Below the pieces are notes generated by a model. The model saw nothing but the letters and a program-made list of their open reading frames with translations, made no database searches and was not told the DNA's origin. DNA of 64,000 nucleotides from Proteinivorax hydrogeniformans. Lineage in GTDB: Bacteria; Bacillota; Proteinivoracia; Proteinivoracales; Proteinivoracaceae. Positions within the stretch are counted from its first letter, which is position 1; every line of letters starts with the position of its first letter. Of the stretch, positions 8,823 through 17,733 are shown one piece after another. The DNA lies in NCBI RefSeq assembly GCF_040515995.1, contig NZ_CP159485.1, forward strand, positions 744,001 through 808,000, in the 5' to 3' direction. A program made the translations under genes and the position numbers.

Positions 8823-9941
8823 TTGGCTCTTAAAATATTTTTAACAGGAGATAATCATATCGGCTTAAAGTTTAATAGTTATCCTGAGCATGTGCGCTCA
8901 AGCTTGGTCAAGGCAAGAGTCGATAATCTACAAGGGTTGGTCGAAAAAGCAAATTCTAAAGGCTGCGACTTGTTTGCCGTGGCAGGAGACCTTTTTGACA
9001 AAGTTAAAATCACAAAACGAGATAAGGAAAAAGTTGCTAAAGTATTAGAACAGTTTTCTGGAACTGTTGTGGTACTTCCAGGGAACCATGATTACCATGA
9101 TGATGTGGTGGATTTATGGCAGGACTTTAAAGGTTATGCTGGAGAAAATACAATAGTGCTAAACACATATAAACCATACAACTTAACTAGTAATGACATT
9201 GATGTGACCTTATATCCTGCATATTGTAGTAAAAAACACTCATCAAACAATGCTCTTAAGTGGATTAAAGAGCTACAAAACCTAGAACCAACAAGATGGA
9301 ATATAGGCATTGCTCACGGCGCGCTTGAAGGCCTATCACCAGATATTGAACAAAAATATTACAACATGAATGAAAAAGAACTAGATGATATAGGACTAGA
9401 TTTATGGCTGTTAGGTCATACTCATATTCCTTATCCATTAGAACAGAAGGTAAGCAATCGTAGAATATTTAACTCTGGTACTTCAGAACCGGATGGGCTG
9501 GATTGCAACCACGCTGGCAACGCTTGGATAATAACAATAAGTGAGTCGAAAGAAATTTCTGCTGATAGGGTCAAGACGGGTATCTATCGTTTTTATGATA
9601 TCGACTATAAGTTGGAAAGTGAAGAAAGTCTAAGTAAGCTTATTGAAGATTTGGATATGGAAAAACCCGACAAAAAAATCATCAGGCTTACGCTAAATGG
9701 TAGAGTCAAAAGGGAGACTTTAGATCAAATACAGCTTTGCTTAAAAAATCTTAGAGAAAAGTTTGGTTATCTAGAGGTAAGAGCTGAAAACTTAAAATTA
9801 CAGATAACTAAAGAAGATATTGAGCAGCAATATACCAAGGGATCGTTTCCATACCAAGTACTTAACCAGCTATTAGAAACTGATAACGATGCCCTGCAGT
9901 TAGCATATGAACTGATGGAGGGGTGTCAAAATGAAAATTAA
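8823..9941 (+). CDS. yhaO: SbcD/YhaO-like DNA repair metallophosphoesterase
   Basis: Product of 372 aa. The TTG at 8823 is preceded by AAAGGGGGAAAT. Calcineurin-type metal motifs are complete: GDNHIG near residue 8, GDLFDK near 55, GNHDYHDD near 88 and GHTHIPYP near 198. This is the Mre11/SbcD nuclease fold. It overlaps the next gene, an SMC-like ATPase, by 11 bp, so the two should form an SbcCD-like nuclease complex acting on DNA ends or hairpins. It resembles the YhaO branch rather than canonical SbcD. Confidence 0.85.
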   Translation: MALKIFLTGDNHIGLKFNSYPEHVRSSLVKARVDNLQGLVEKANSKGCDLFAVAGDLFDKVKITKRDKEKVAKVLEQFSGTVVVLPGNHDYHDDVVDLWQDFKGYAGENTIVLNTYKPYNLTSNDIDVTLYPAYCSKKHSSNNALKWIKELQNLEPTRWNIGIAHGALEGLSPDIEQKYYNMNEKELDDIGLDLWLLGHTHIPYPLEQKVSNRRIFNSGTSEPDGLDCNHAGNAWIITISESKEISADRVKTGIYRFYDIDYKLESEESLSKLIEDLDMEKPDKKIIRLTLNGRVKRETLDQIQLCLKNLREKFGYLEVRAENLKLQITKEDIEQQYTKGSFPYQVLNQLLETDNDALQLAYELMEGCQNEN

Positions 9942-12330
9942 AAAGTACAGCTGCACCCAATTTGGTGGCTTAAGAGATATCGATATATATTTAAAAGATG
10001 GTTTAAATGTGATAGTTGGCCTAAATGAGGCGGGTAAAAGTACGGTGGTAGAAGGAATTTACTCCACTTTGTTTAAAAAGCATAAGTTAAGAAGACAGGG
10101 AAGCGATCAAGAATTTACAAATAGGTTTACCCCGCAGCCTAACGGAGATTTTTTTGACGGTAAAGTAGAAATTAAGTTGGAAGATAAATGCTACAGCTTA
10201 GAAAAGTCCTGGGGAGCTTCAAGTTATAGTAAGATGACACTAGAAAATAATTTGGTTTTACAAGAGCCTACTTCAATTGAAGCTGAACTAAAAAAGTTAC
10301 TAAAATTTGGCGAAAAAACCTATGGCAATATAATTTTTTCAAAACAAAAGGACTTAAAAGATGCTATTAGTTTGATTTTAAAAGAGGAAACTACTGGGGA
10401 TTTGAGTACCATTTTAAGAAGGGTAGTGATGGAACTTGACGGTGTTTCCATAGACAAACTAAAAAAGAGCATAAATGCAGAATATGATGAAATATTCGGA
10501 AGGTGGGACATAGAAAGGTGGCAGCCCCAAAACCCAAATAAACGCTTTCAAAAAGGAGTAGGTAAGCTTTTAGAAAAATATTATCAAATAGAAGATTTAC
10601 AAGAAGAGCTAAACCTTAGCAAAGCGTTGGAAACCGAAATAACTGAAATCAGACAGAAAATACAGCAACTCGAAAGTGAAAAAACAAGGTTAAAAGGGGA
10701 AGTAGAAAAGTATAGTAAAATCGAATCCGATATCAGCAAAAGGGCGTTAATTGAGCCTAAGTTAGAACGAAATAAAGAACAAGAAACAAAACTAAAACAA
10801 ATAATTTTAAAGTGGCCACAGCAAGAAGAAAAACTTAAAAATATAGAAGAGAAGCTAACTCAAATAAAAGCTGATATAACATTAGAAGAAAAACAGCTGC
10901 TAGAGTTAAATAAATTAAAAGAGAAAGAGAACCTAGGCCAGATAATAACAAAGGTTAAGGGTAATAAAAATAAACTACAAGAATTAAAAGAAAAATTAGA
11001 AGAAATTCCAGCTATAACTTACGAGGATGTTGGGCTGTTAGAAAGCCTTTTAAGTAAAATTCAAACATGCCAAACTGCAATAAAAGCTGGCAAAATGCAG
11101 GGGAAAATAATAAGTAGCCAAGAGCCAATTAAAGTAACCAAGGACTTAGAAGAGGAAAAAGAGCTTAAGCCTTCACAGGGGTTTGTTGCAGAAGGATATT
11201 TAAAGATATCAGTAGGTGATTGTGCGACAATAGAAATTCAGTCTGGAGAATTTAATTTCCAAAAGCTCAAAAGTGAAATCAGTGATTCTAGTAAGGAGCT
11301 AACACAAAAACTAGAAAGTCTTAACATCTGTTCTGTAGAAGAAGGTAAGTTAAATTTAGAAAGAATACAGCAGTTAGTAAAACAAAAAGAGAATGTGGAA
11401 AATGAAATAAACCTATTATTAGCTGAAAAAAGTTATGATGAAATCAAGCAAAGGTTTGAAAGTTTAAAGGGAATAAATACCAACAGAAGCGCAGTGGAAA
11501 TTGAATCTAGTTTAACAGCATTAAGGGATAAGGCAAATCAATTAGCTGCAGAAAAAATAAGCATCAGTGAAAGGTTAGATGAATGGACACAAGAGTATGA
11601 AAGTGATGATAAACTATTTGATAAAGTTGCGGAATTGAAAATTGAATTGAAAGCGCTGCAAAGTCAAGTAGAAAACCTTGTGCCTCTACCTGAGAATTTT
11701 AAAACCACTGACGAATTTTTAAAACACATAACCGACCTAAGGGCAAATTTAGATGACTGCCATACTCAAATAATGCAACTTAAAGATAAACACTATAGCT
11801 TAGAGAAAGATATGCCGGATAGCTCTACTGAGGAAACCACTAACGTTTTAAAAAATACTAATGATGAATTTAAGAGGATAGAAAAGCGAGGAAGAAGCTT
11901 AGTTAAGGTTTTAGAGGTAGTAAATGAGCAGCTTAAAAAAATAGACGAAAATTCATTTAAACCACTAGCAGATAGTTTTATTAAGTACTTAAGAGCTATA
12001 ACACTAGACAATTATAATACAGGACAAATAGATAACTCTTTTAACATAGAAATCCATAAGCAAGGAGTTCCTATGCCTTTAGAACTGCTTTCAGCAGGCA
12101 CACAGGATTGTGTAGCGCTTGCTCTAAGACTTGCAATCATAGAGGTATTATACGATGGTAACAGTGGCTTTATAGTGTTAGATGACTGTCTAGTTGATCT
12201 AGATCCAAATCGAAAAGAAAAAGCAATAGAACTGATTAAACAATTTTCCATAAAAAACCAATTTATCTTTACAACATGTAACCCTCAAACAGGAGAGTTA
12301 TTGGGAGGAAATAAAATAAACCTTGGGTAA
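9931..12330 (+). CDS. yhaN: SbcC/YhaN-like SMC-type ATPase
   Basis: Product of 799 aa. Walker A GLNEAGKST near residue 30, then long coiled coils (about 210-410 and 460-700), then a C-terminal ABC signature LSAGTQDCVALALRLAI near 716 and Walker B FIVLDDCLVDLDPN near 750. The chain is short for SbcC (usually over 1,000) and I see no CxxC zinc hook at the coil apex, as in YhaN-type proteins. It would power the adjacent metallophosphoesterase during DNA end processing. Confidence 0.82.
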   Translation: MKIKKYSCTQFGGLRDIDIYLKDGLNVIVGLNEAGKSTVVEGIYSTLFKKHKLRRQGSDQEFTNRFTPQPNGDFFDGKVEIKLEDKCYSLEKSWGASSYSKMTLENNLVLQEPTSIEAELKKLLKFGEKTYGNIIFSKQKDLKDAISLILKEETTGDLSTILRRVVMELDGVSIDKLKKSINAEYDEIFGRWDIERWQPQNPNKRFQKGVGKLLEKYYQIEDLQEELNLSKALETEITEIRQKIQQLESEKTRLKGEVEKYSKIESDISKRALIEPKLERNKEQETKLKQIILKWPQQEEKLKNIEEKLTQIKADITLEEKQLLELNKLKEKENLGQIITKVKGNKNKLQELKEKLEEIPAITYEDVGLLESLLSKIQTCQTAIKAGKMQGKIISSQEPIKVTKDLEEEKELKPSQGFVAEGYLKISVGDCATIEIQSGEFNFQKLKSEISDSSKELTQKLESLNICSVEEGKLNLERIQQLVKQKENVENEINLLLAEKSYDEIKQRFESLKGINTNRSAVEIESSLTALRDKANQLAAEKISISERLDEWTQEYESDDKLFDKVAELKIELKALQSQVENLVPLPENFKTTDEFLKHITDLRANLDDCHTQIMQLKDKHYSLEKDMPDSSTEETTNVLKNTNDEFKRIEKRGRSLVKVLEVVNEQLKKIDENSFKPLADSFIKYLRAITLDNYNTGQIDNSFNIEIHKQGVPMPLELLSAGTQDCVALALRLAIIEVLYDGNSGFIVLDDCLVDLDPNRKEKAIELIKQFSIKNQFIFTTCNPQTGELLGGNKINLG

Positions 12331-12343
12331 AAATTACCCAAGG
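12321..12343 (+). terminator. Stem-loop at the end of yhaN
   Basis: CCTTGGGTAA and TTACCCAAGG form a 10-bp perfect stem with a 3-nt loop that includes the yhaN stop codon. No T-run follows, so termination may be weak. Confidence 0.5.
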
Positions 12344-12379
12344 TTACTAAATATTACGCCTTAAGGGAAGGGGAGAAAA

Positions 12380-13081
12380 ATGAATACAAATATTAAGTTT
12401 TTGTTGATTGCTTTGGGGATAACAGTAATATCGGTGCTATTTACTGGTATGCTGCTTAACGGCACCTTTGAAACTTTTGATAATGTTATAAATGATTTTT
12501 TAACCTCAATAAGAACTCCATTTGTTGAACAAATGATGATTGCTATCACAGCTTTAGGCGGGACCAAAGTGAGTTTTATTTTAACTGTAGCAGCTATAGG
12601 CACTCTGTTGTATAAAAAAAGGTTTTACTTAAACTTTCTGCTTATAAATGCAATGGGTGGCGGTGTGATCATTACATATATTATCAAAAAAGCTGTAGCC
12701 AGAGAACGTATTGCTGAAACAGCGTATATGAATATTTGGGGCTTTTTCACCGACCGTATTTCTTATAGCTATCCTAGTGGACATTCCGTAAAAGCACTGC
12801 TGTTTTTTGCGATAATTGCATACTTTATTTATCTGGAAGTAGATGATAAAAAACTTAAGGGTTTAGGAATATTTATTGCTTCATTAACTACCCTACTCAT
12901 TGGTTTAGGACAGGTTATTCTAGAAAGACATTATATTACCGATGTTATTGGTGGCTTTTTAATCGCTCTAGCATGGGTTGCCCTTTGTATAGCATTTACC
13001 GGTCCTTTAATAAGATGGGTTTGGGATAAGTTCTCGCTAAATTTTAAGAGAAGTATTGAAAAATTAGTCAGTTTATGGTAG
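12380..13081 (+). CDS. PAP2-family membrane phosphatase
   Basis: Product of 233 aa with about six hydrophobic segments. The phosphatidic acid phosphatase type 2 motifs are visible: KKAVARER near residue 96, SYPSGHS near 131 and ERHYITDVIGG near 177, which together supply the catalytic histidines and phosphate-binding residues. The first motif lacks the usual RP ending. Such proteins dephosphorylate lipid phosphates, most often phosphatidylglycerophosphate or undecaprenyl pyrophosphate, at the outer face of the membrane. The exact lipid cannot be told here. The ATG follows GGGAAGGGGAG. Confidence 0.85.
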   Translation: MNTNIKFLLIALGITVISVLFTGMLLNGTFETFDNVINDFLTSIRTPFVEQMMIAITALGGTKVSFILTVAAIGTLLYKKRFYLNFLLINAMGGGVIITYIIKKAVARERIAETAYMNIWGFFTDRISYSYPSGHSVKALLFFAIIAYFIYLEVDDKKLKGLGIFIASLTTLLIGLGQVILERHYITDVIGGFLIALAWVALCIAFTGPLIRWVWDKFSLNFKRSIEKLVSLW

Positions 13082-13151
13082 AAAAAGGAGCTTTTTGATT
13101 TGTTTTGAGGCAAAAAACGACAAAAGCCCCCATTTTAGGACATATGTCTAG

Positions 13152-13180
13152 TTACAATTAGTAAAGTTTTACATTATAAT
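13152..13180 (+). promoter_or_regulatory. Probable promoter of the HD-GYP gene
   Basis: A perfect TATAAT (13175-13180) lies 17 bp after TTACAA (13152-13157), a weak -35 box, and 39 nt before the ATG at 13219. Confidence 0.45.
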
Positions 13181-13218
13181 AGTTAAATAAACTAAAAAAT
13201 TTACTAAGGAGAATTACT

Positions 13219-14277
13219 ATGAGATTTGTGCCAGTTAACTGCGTAAGAGAAGGCATGAAATTAGGCAAAACATTATTAGGCGAAAACGGACAAGTCCTGT
13301 TAAGTCAAGGTGTAGTGCTAAAAGGTTATTATATAGAAAAAATAAAACAAATTGGATATAATGGCATTTACATAGAAGATGAAATAACAGACAATATATA
13401 TGTTACTGGGATTATAAGTGACAGCCTTAAGATTAAAACTGTAAAAAACTTAAAAGAATTTTTTTCAAGTGCCCACCGAGACTCTAACAGCTTAGAGTAT
13501 GAAAATGTGCAAAAGAGTGTTGAAATGATTGTAGATGAAATTTTAGAAAATAAAAATTTAATGGTAAATATGGTGGATCTAAAAGTATTCGACAATTACA
13601 CATTTTATCACTCTGTCAATGTAGCTGTTTTATCGATTGTAATCGGGGTTGGACTAGGACTAAGTCGTCAAAAATTATATGAACTGGGTTTAGCCGCTCT
13701 ACTTCATGACATTGGAAAGGTTTTTATTCCAAAAGAGGTATTAAATAAGGGAGAAAGGTTAAATAAAGAAGAACTGGACATAATCAAACAGCACACCCAA
13801 ATCGGGTATGATTATTTAAAGAAAAAATATGATGTGCCAGTTTTAGCTTATTTGGGTGCATTACAACATCATGAAAGATATGATGGCGAGGGATATCCAA
13901 ACAAGCTAGCTAAAGACAAAATTTCTTTGTATGGTAGAATTATATCAGTGTCGGATGTTTATGACGCTTTGACATCAGATAGACCTTACCGCCCTGCACT
14001 TTCTCCTTCAGAAGGAATGGAGTACATATTGGGAGGCGGAGGCACTATGTTCGATCCAGAGATTGTAGAGATTTTTTCAAAAAAAGTGGCACCCTACCCA
14101 GCAGGTACCAAGGTGAGGTTGAGTAACGGATTAACAGCAATGGTAATGCAAAACTTTGAAGATGCCTGTATTAGACCACTTGTTAAAGTGATTGAAAAAG
14201 ATGATAGTTGGGAATTAGACCTTCGAGACAGGCAATGTTATTCGATCACCATTGAGGATATTGCCAAGACAGGTTAA
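13219..14277 (+). CDS. HD-GYP domain protein, likely cyclic-di-GMP phosphodiesterase
   Basis: Product of 352 aa. The N-terminal 60 residues (VNCVREGMKLGKTLLGENGQ) form the small domain common in Firmicute HD-GYP proteins. The HD-GYP core runs from about 125 to 300 with HSVNVAVLS, LLHDIGK near 162, HHERYDGEGYP near 217 and SDVYDALTSDRPYRPA near 251. These hold the metal ligands and the GYP loop, so the enzyme should be active on cyclic-di-GMP or a related dinucleotide. No sensor or receiver domain is fused. It stands alone between a promoter and a terminator. Confidence 0.88.
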   Translation: MRFVPVNCVREGMKLGKTLLGENGQVLLSQGVVLKGYYIEKIKQIGYNGIYIEDEITDNIYVTGIISDSLKIKTVKNLKEFFSSAHRDSNSLEYENVQKSVEMIVDEILENKNLMVNMVDLKVFDNYTFYHSVNVAVLSIVIGVGLGLSRQKLYELGLAALLHDIGKVFIPKEVLNKGERLNKEELDIIKQHTQIGYDYLKKKYDVPVLAYLGALQHHERYDGEGYPNKLAKDKISLYGRIISVSDVYDALTSDRPYRPALSPSEGMEYILGGGGTMFDPEIVEIFSKKVAPYPAGTKVRLSNGLTAMVMQNFEDACIRPLVKVIEKDDSWELDLRDRQCYSITIEDIAKTG

Positions 14278-14292
14278 TTAATATGTTAACGG

Positions 14293-14331
14293 CACGGTGC
14301 AGATGGCAGAACCATCAGTACCGTGTTTTTT
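14293..14331 (+). terminator. Rho-independent terminator after the HD-GYP gene
   Basis: CACGGT pairs with ACCGTG and inside it GATGG pairs with CCATC, followed by six T. Confidence 0.85.
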
Positions 14332-14429
14332 ATTGTTTCTACTTACAAGTTAAAATTAATCTTTCTTTGCCCTACAATATAAGGTAAAATTAAACATATA
14401 ATATATGTGAGCTGTTAGGGGGACATTAG

Positions 14430-15113
14430 ATGGAAAAAAAGAGAGTTTGGGAGATAGACTTTTTGCGAGCTTTTGCGGTTATACTTATGATAATATATCA
14501 TTTTGCCTATGACTTATATATGCTGGGACTTTCTGATATTGATTTTCATAATGGCTTTTGGTACTGGTTCCAAAAATTATCCTGGACTTTTATCTTTGTT
14601 TCTGGAATAAGTAGTGGATTTAGCAAAAACCCTATAAAAAGAGGAATAAAGGTTTTTGGGTTTGGTGTAGCCCTTACGATAGGTAGCTATATTTTTATTG
14701 GAAATCAGTTTATATTATTCGGGGTTTTACATTTGCTGGGTTTTAGCTTAATATGTTCTAGCTTTCTTAGAAGACTGAACAAATGGCTTTTGTTGTTAAT
14801 TTCCTTTTTTATCATTTCTTTAAATTTCTATGTTTCTGGGCTAAGTACTGATTCATATTGGTTAGTTCCGTTGGGTATTGAAAAAACAGGGTTTAGGCCA
14901 TTTGATAATTTTCCAATAATTCCTCATATGGGTATTTTTACTTTAGGTTTAGCTACATATAAGTTTTACTACTATAAAAGAATGAGTATTTTTGGATTTA
15001 GCTTTGAAAACAAATTTGTATCGTTAATAGGCAGGCACTCTCTGCTAGTGTACTTTATTCACCAGCCAATTATTTTGGGAGCAATGAATATTTATATATT
15101 GTTATTTAAATGA
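14430..15113 (+). CDS. DUF1624/HGSNAT-like membrane protein, copy 1
   Basis: Product of 227 aa, almost all hydrophobic helices (about seven). The start RVWEIDFLRAFAVILMIIYH with a His and the later LFGVLHLLGFSLI and LVYFIHQPIIL stretches fit the heparan-alpha-glucosaminide N-acetyltransferase catalytic family (DUF1624), in which a membrane His is thought to carry acetyl groups. The bacterial substrates are unknown. A GGGGG ribosome site precedes the ATG. It is followed 24 nt later by a clear paralogue, so the pair arose by tandem duplication. Confidence 0.75.
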   Translation: MEKKRVWEIDFLRAFAVILMIIYHFAYDLYMLGLSDIDFHNGFWYWFQKLSWTFIFVSGISSGFSKNPIKRGIKVFGFGVALTIGSYIFIGNQFILFGVLHLLGFSLICSSFLRRLNKWLLLLISFFIISLNFYVSGLSTDSYWLVPLGIEKTGFRPFDNFPIIPHMGIFTLGLATYKFYYYKRMSIFGFSFENKFVSLIGRHSLLVYFIHQPIILGAMNIYILLFK

Positions 15114-15137
15114 TAGTGATATTAAGGGGGGTAAATT

Positions 15138-15818
15138 TTGAAAAAGAAACGGATATGGGAGATAGACTATCTTAGAGTGATAGCTATAGCTCTTATGATT
15201 GTTTTTCATATAGTATATGATCTAAATGCCTTTACGGATGTGGAGATAGACTTAACTGGCTTTTGGTACTGGGTGGGTAGAAGTGCAGCGTTAACCTTTA
15301 TGGTCGTTTCAGGTATTAGCAGTGGTTTTTCTAAAAGGCCCTTTAATAGGGGGCTTGTGGTTTTAGGATATGGTATGATTATAACAGCGGTTACTTATAT
15401 TTTTATGAGAGAGAGTTTTGTGTTTTTTGGAATTTTACACCTTTTGGGAGTAGGAATGCTTGTTTCACCTCTGCTTCATAAACTCAATAAATGGATATTG
15501 TTAGTTCTTTCACTGATAATTATTTATCTTAAGGCCTTTGTGGAATCCATACTTTTGCATACTACGTTATTTGTACCTTTAGGTATCAGAAACTATGGGT
15601 TTAGCTCAATTGATTACTACCCGCTTGTCCCTTACCTAGGTGTATTTATGTTAGGAGTTTTTATTTATAAAGTATATTATTATAAGGGAAAAAGTCTATT
15701 TAATTTTAGCCTTGAAAATGAGTTTGTTACTTGGACAAGTCAGCAGTCTTTAAAAATATATCTAATCCATCAACCTATAATTTTGGCTATAATTTTTGCA
15801 TATCAATGTTTGCCTTAA
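15138..15818 (+). CDS. DUF1624/HGSNAT-like membrane protein, copy 2
   Basis: Product of 226 aa from a TTG start with AAGGGGGG upstream. It mirrors the preceding protein along its length: KRIWEIDYLRVIAIALMIVF at the start, the WYW and SGISSGFSK(R)P loop, FGILHLLGVG in the middle and IYLIHQPIIL near the end. The conserved membrane His residues are kept in both. The two may form a heteromeric acyl transfer unit or act on different surface glycans; this is inference only. Confidence 0.75.
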   Translation: MKKKRIWEIDYLRVIAIALMIVFHIVYDLNAFTDVEIDLTGFWYWVGRSAALTFMVVSGISSGFSKRPFNRGLVVLGYGMIITAVTYIFMRESFVFFGILHLLGVGMLVSPLLHKLNKWILLVLSLIIIYLKAFVESILLHTTLFVPLGIRNYGFSSIDYYPLVPYLGVFMLGVFIYKVYYYKGKSLFNFSLENEFVTWTSQQSLKIYLIHQPIILAIIFAYQCLP

Positions 15819-15831
15819 AACACACATAGAT

Positions 15832-15864
15832 TCCATCTCCAGCACTTGGAGGTGGATTTTTTTT
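15832..15864 (+). terminator. Rho-independent terminator after the DUF1624 pair
   Basis: TCCATCTCCA and TGGAGGTGGA pair with one G-T wobble and are followed by eight or nine T. Confidence 0.85.
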
Positions 15865-15938
15865 GGTGAAATTATAAGAATTAAAGAATCCATTACGTAC
15901 AAATCTTAGGAATAATCAAAATAATTATTATATATATT

Positions 15939-15956
15939 GTATCAAGGAGGTGATAC
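15939..15956 (+). promoter_or_regulatory. Hairpin presenting a near-perfect Shine-Dalgarno in the nhaC leader
   Basis: GTATC and GATAC form a 5-bp stem whose 8-nt loop is AAGGAGGT. AAGGAGGTGAT as a whole is an 11-base complement of the 16S rRNA 3' end. No usable start codon stands 5-10 nt downstream, and nhaC begins 64 nt later. It could be a ribosome standby site or the ribosome site of a leader peptide. Confidence 0.4.
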
Positions 15957-15969
15957 CAAGAAAAGTAAA

Positions 15970-16023
15970 GTGATAAAAATTGTTATTATCAAAAATAATA
16001 GTTGGGAGGTTTTAGTTAAGTGA
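15970..16023 (+). CDS. Possible 17-residue leader peptide upstream of nhaC
   Basis: A GTG opens the frame MIKIVIIKNNSWEVLVK and ends at a TGA that overlaps the GTG start of nhaC (GTGA), as in translationally coupled genes. Its first codons can form a TGATAA/TTATCA hairpin. The strong ribosome site at 15944 lies about 19 nt before this GTG, too far for ordinary initiation, so translation is uncertain. Confidence 0.3.
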   Translation: MIKIVIIKNNSWEVLVK

Positions 16024-17420
16024 AAGAAAATATTAAAAAACCTACGCTCTTTCAATCCTTAATACCTATTTTCTTCCTCATCGTAGTACTATGGTATAGC
16101 ATTACTAGGTTAGAAGTGGATCCCCATATACCGCTTTTATTAAGTGCGGCGGTAGCGGCTATAGTGGCGTTACTGATAGGCACTAAATGGGAGACAATTG
16201 AAGACGGAATTTACAAAGGTATTATGCTGGCAATGCCTGCAATTGTGATATTAATGATAGTGGGAACTTTAATCGGTAGTTGGATTGCTGGTGGAGTTGT
16301 TCCTACAATGATTTACTATGGCCTACAAATTTTATCTCCATCAATATTTTTGGTGGCGGCATGTATTATAACTACTATAGTTGCTATATTTATAGGAAGT
16401 TCTTGGTCCACAGCTGCTACAATAGGTATAGCACTAATTGGTATCGGTGAAGGTTTAGACATACCTGCAGCAATGACAGCTGGTGCTGTAGTTTCTGGTG
16501 CATATGTAGGAGATAAAATGTCTCCGCTCTCTGACACAACTAACCTAGCATCAGGTACGACAGGAGATGTTAACCTGTTTCAGCATATAAAACATATGTT
16601 GTATGTCACTATACCGGCATACGTTATTTCCTTAGTCCTTTTTGGCATTTTAGGTATTCGTTTTGCTGGTGGGGATTTAGACACCAGCCGAATAACAGAA
16701 ATAACTAGCACCTTGTCAAGTCATTTTACAATAAATCCATTTATGCTTATACCTTTAGTTTTAGTGTTAGTGCTAATTGGGTTTAAGGTAAAACCTATTC
16801 CGGCTCTTTTTGGTGGTACTATTATAGGTGGTCTTTTTGCCATTGTATTCCAAGGTGGAGATTTATTTGGCGTGATAGATGCTATGCATTACGGTTTTGT
16901 AATGGATTCAGGTGTTGAAGTGGTAGATGACTTATTATCAGCTGGTGGATTACATGGTATGATGTGGACCATTTCGTTAATTTTTGTAGCTCTTTCGCTA
17001 GGTGGAATTTTAGAGAAAGCAAGATTTTTGGAGGTGATTTTAGAAAATATCTTAAAGATTGCAAAATCTGTTGCATCGCTGTCAATTATCACACATTTTA
17101 CAGCATTATTTGTCAATGTTGTAACTGCTGACCAGTATCTGGCAATTGTGCTAACAGCTAGAATGTATCGCGACGCATACAAACAAAAGGGATCTCATCC
17201 TAAAAACCTTTCTAGAGCAGTGGAATCATCAGCTACTGTCACCTCCCCTTTAATACCGTGGAATACATGCGGAGCTTATATGTACGGAGCATTAGGTGTT
17301 AATCCATTTGCGTTTTTACCTTACGCCTTTTTTAATATTTTAGCATTTGTTATTTCCATGATTTATGGCATAACAGGATTCACTATGGAGAAATGGAAAG
17401 GTCAACCTCCTGCAAACTAA
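16020..17420 (+). CDS. nhaC: NhaC-family Na+/H+ antiporter
   Basis: Product of 466 aa from the GTG at 16020, with GGGAGG 10 nt upstream. About ten to twelve hydrophobic segments. The run GAYVGDKMSPLSDTTNLASG near residue 160 and the TADQYLAIVL and SPLIPWNTCGAYM motifs near 370-420 are hallmarks of NhaC antiporters. It would exchange cytosolic Na+ (or Li+) for protons, useful for pH homeostasis in alkaline, salty habitats. Some NhaC relatives swap organic ions such as malate/lactate, so substrate is not certain. Confidence 0.88.
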   Translation: MKENIKKPTLFQSLIPIFFLIVVLWYSITRLEVDPHIPLLLSAAVAAIVALLIGTKWETIEDGIYKGIMLAMPAIVILMIVGTLIGSWIAGGVVPTMIYYGLQILSPSIFLVAACIITTIVAIFIGSSWSTAATIGIALIGIGEGLDIPAAMTAGAVVSGAYVGDKMSPLSDTTNLASGTTGDVNLFQHIKHMLYVTIPAYVISLVLFGILGIRFAGGDLDTSRITEITSTLSSHFTINPFMLIPLVLVLVLIGFKVKPIPALFGGTIIGGLFAIVFQGGDLFGVIDAMHYGFVMDSGVEVVDDLLSAGGLHGMMWTISLIFVALSLGGILEKARFLEVILENILKIAKSVASLSIITHFTALFVNVVTADQYLAIVLTARMYRDAYKQKGSHPKNLSRAVESSATVTSPLIPWNTCGAYMYGALGVNPFAFLPYAFFNILAFVISMIYGITGFTMEKWKGQPPAN

Positions 17421-17423
17421 ATA

Positions 17424-17483
17424 ACAAAAATAAAGGAAAATGAATCCCTGTATAGGCAGGGGTCCATTTTTCTTTATTTTTGT
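17424..17483. terminator. Long bidirectional terminator-like inverted repeat
   Basis: A stem near 25 bp with small mismatches pairs ACAAAAATAAAGGAAAA...CCCTG with CAGGG...TTTTTCTTTATTTTTGT. The A-rich left and T-rich right arms suit termination on both strands, between nhaC and the small minus-strand gene whose stop codon it contains. Confidence 0.7.
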
Positions 17484-17617
17484 TTACTTTTCAAAAGTTT
17501 ACCTAGGAAAAAAATCATTATTAGCAAAGTTATGGTCATTGAATAATTTCCTTGTACGATGTATGTAATAACACAAATACAAAGTATAACAATTAACAAA
17601 TATAAAGTTATGTGCAT
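17474..17617 (-). CDS. Small hydrophobic protein, two predicted membrane helices
   Basis: A 47-residue frame reads MHITLYLLIVILCICVITYI, then a short polar turn, a second hydrophobic stretch (TITLLIMIFFLG) and a Lys-rich tail. A good ribosome site AAAGGAAG lies about 7 nt upstream of the ATG. The stop lies in the shared terminator stem. No family is recognised. The ribosome site, terminator and coherent membrane-hairpin pattern support a real gene. Confidence 0.5.
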   Translation of the reverse strand: MHITLYLLIVILCICVITYIVQGNYSMTITLLIMIFFLGKLLKSKQK

Positions 17618-17733
17618 ATAACCACTTCCTTTCTTTTAAGTTTTCCAAAATATTATGTTAAAATAAAACTATAAAGTAATGGCTGCAAAAAAACTATGGT
17701 CGGATAAAATCAAAAAACTGGGGGTGGGCGTTA

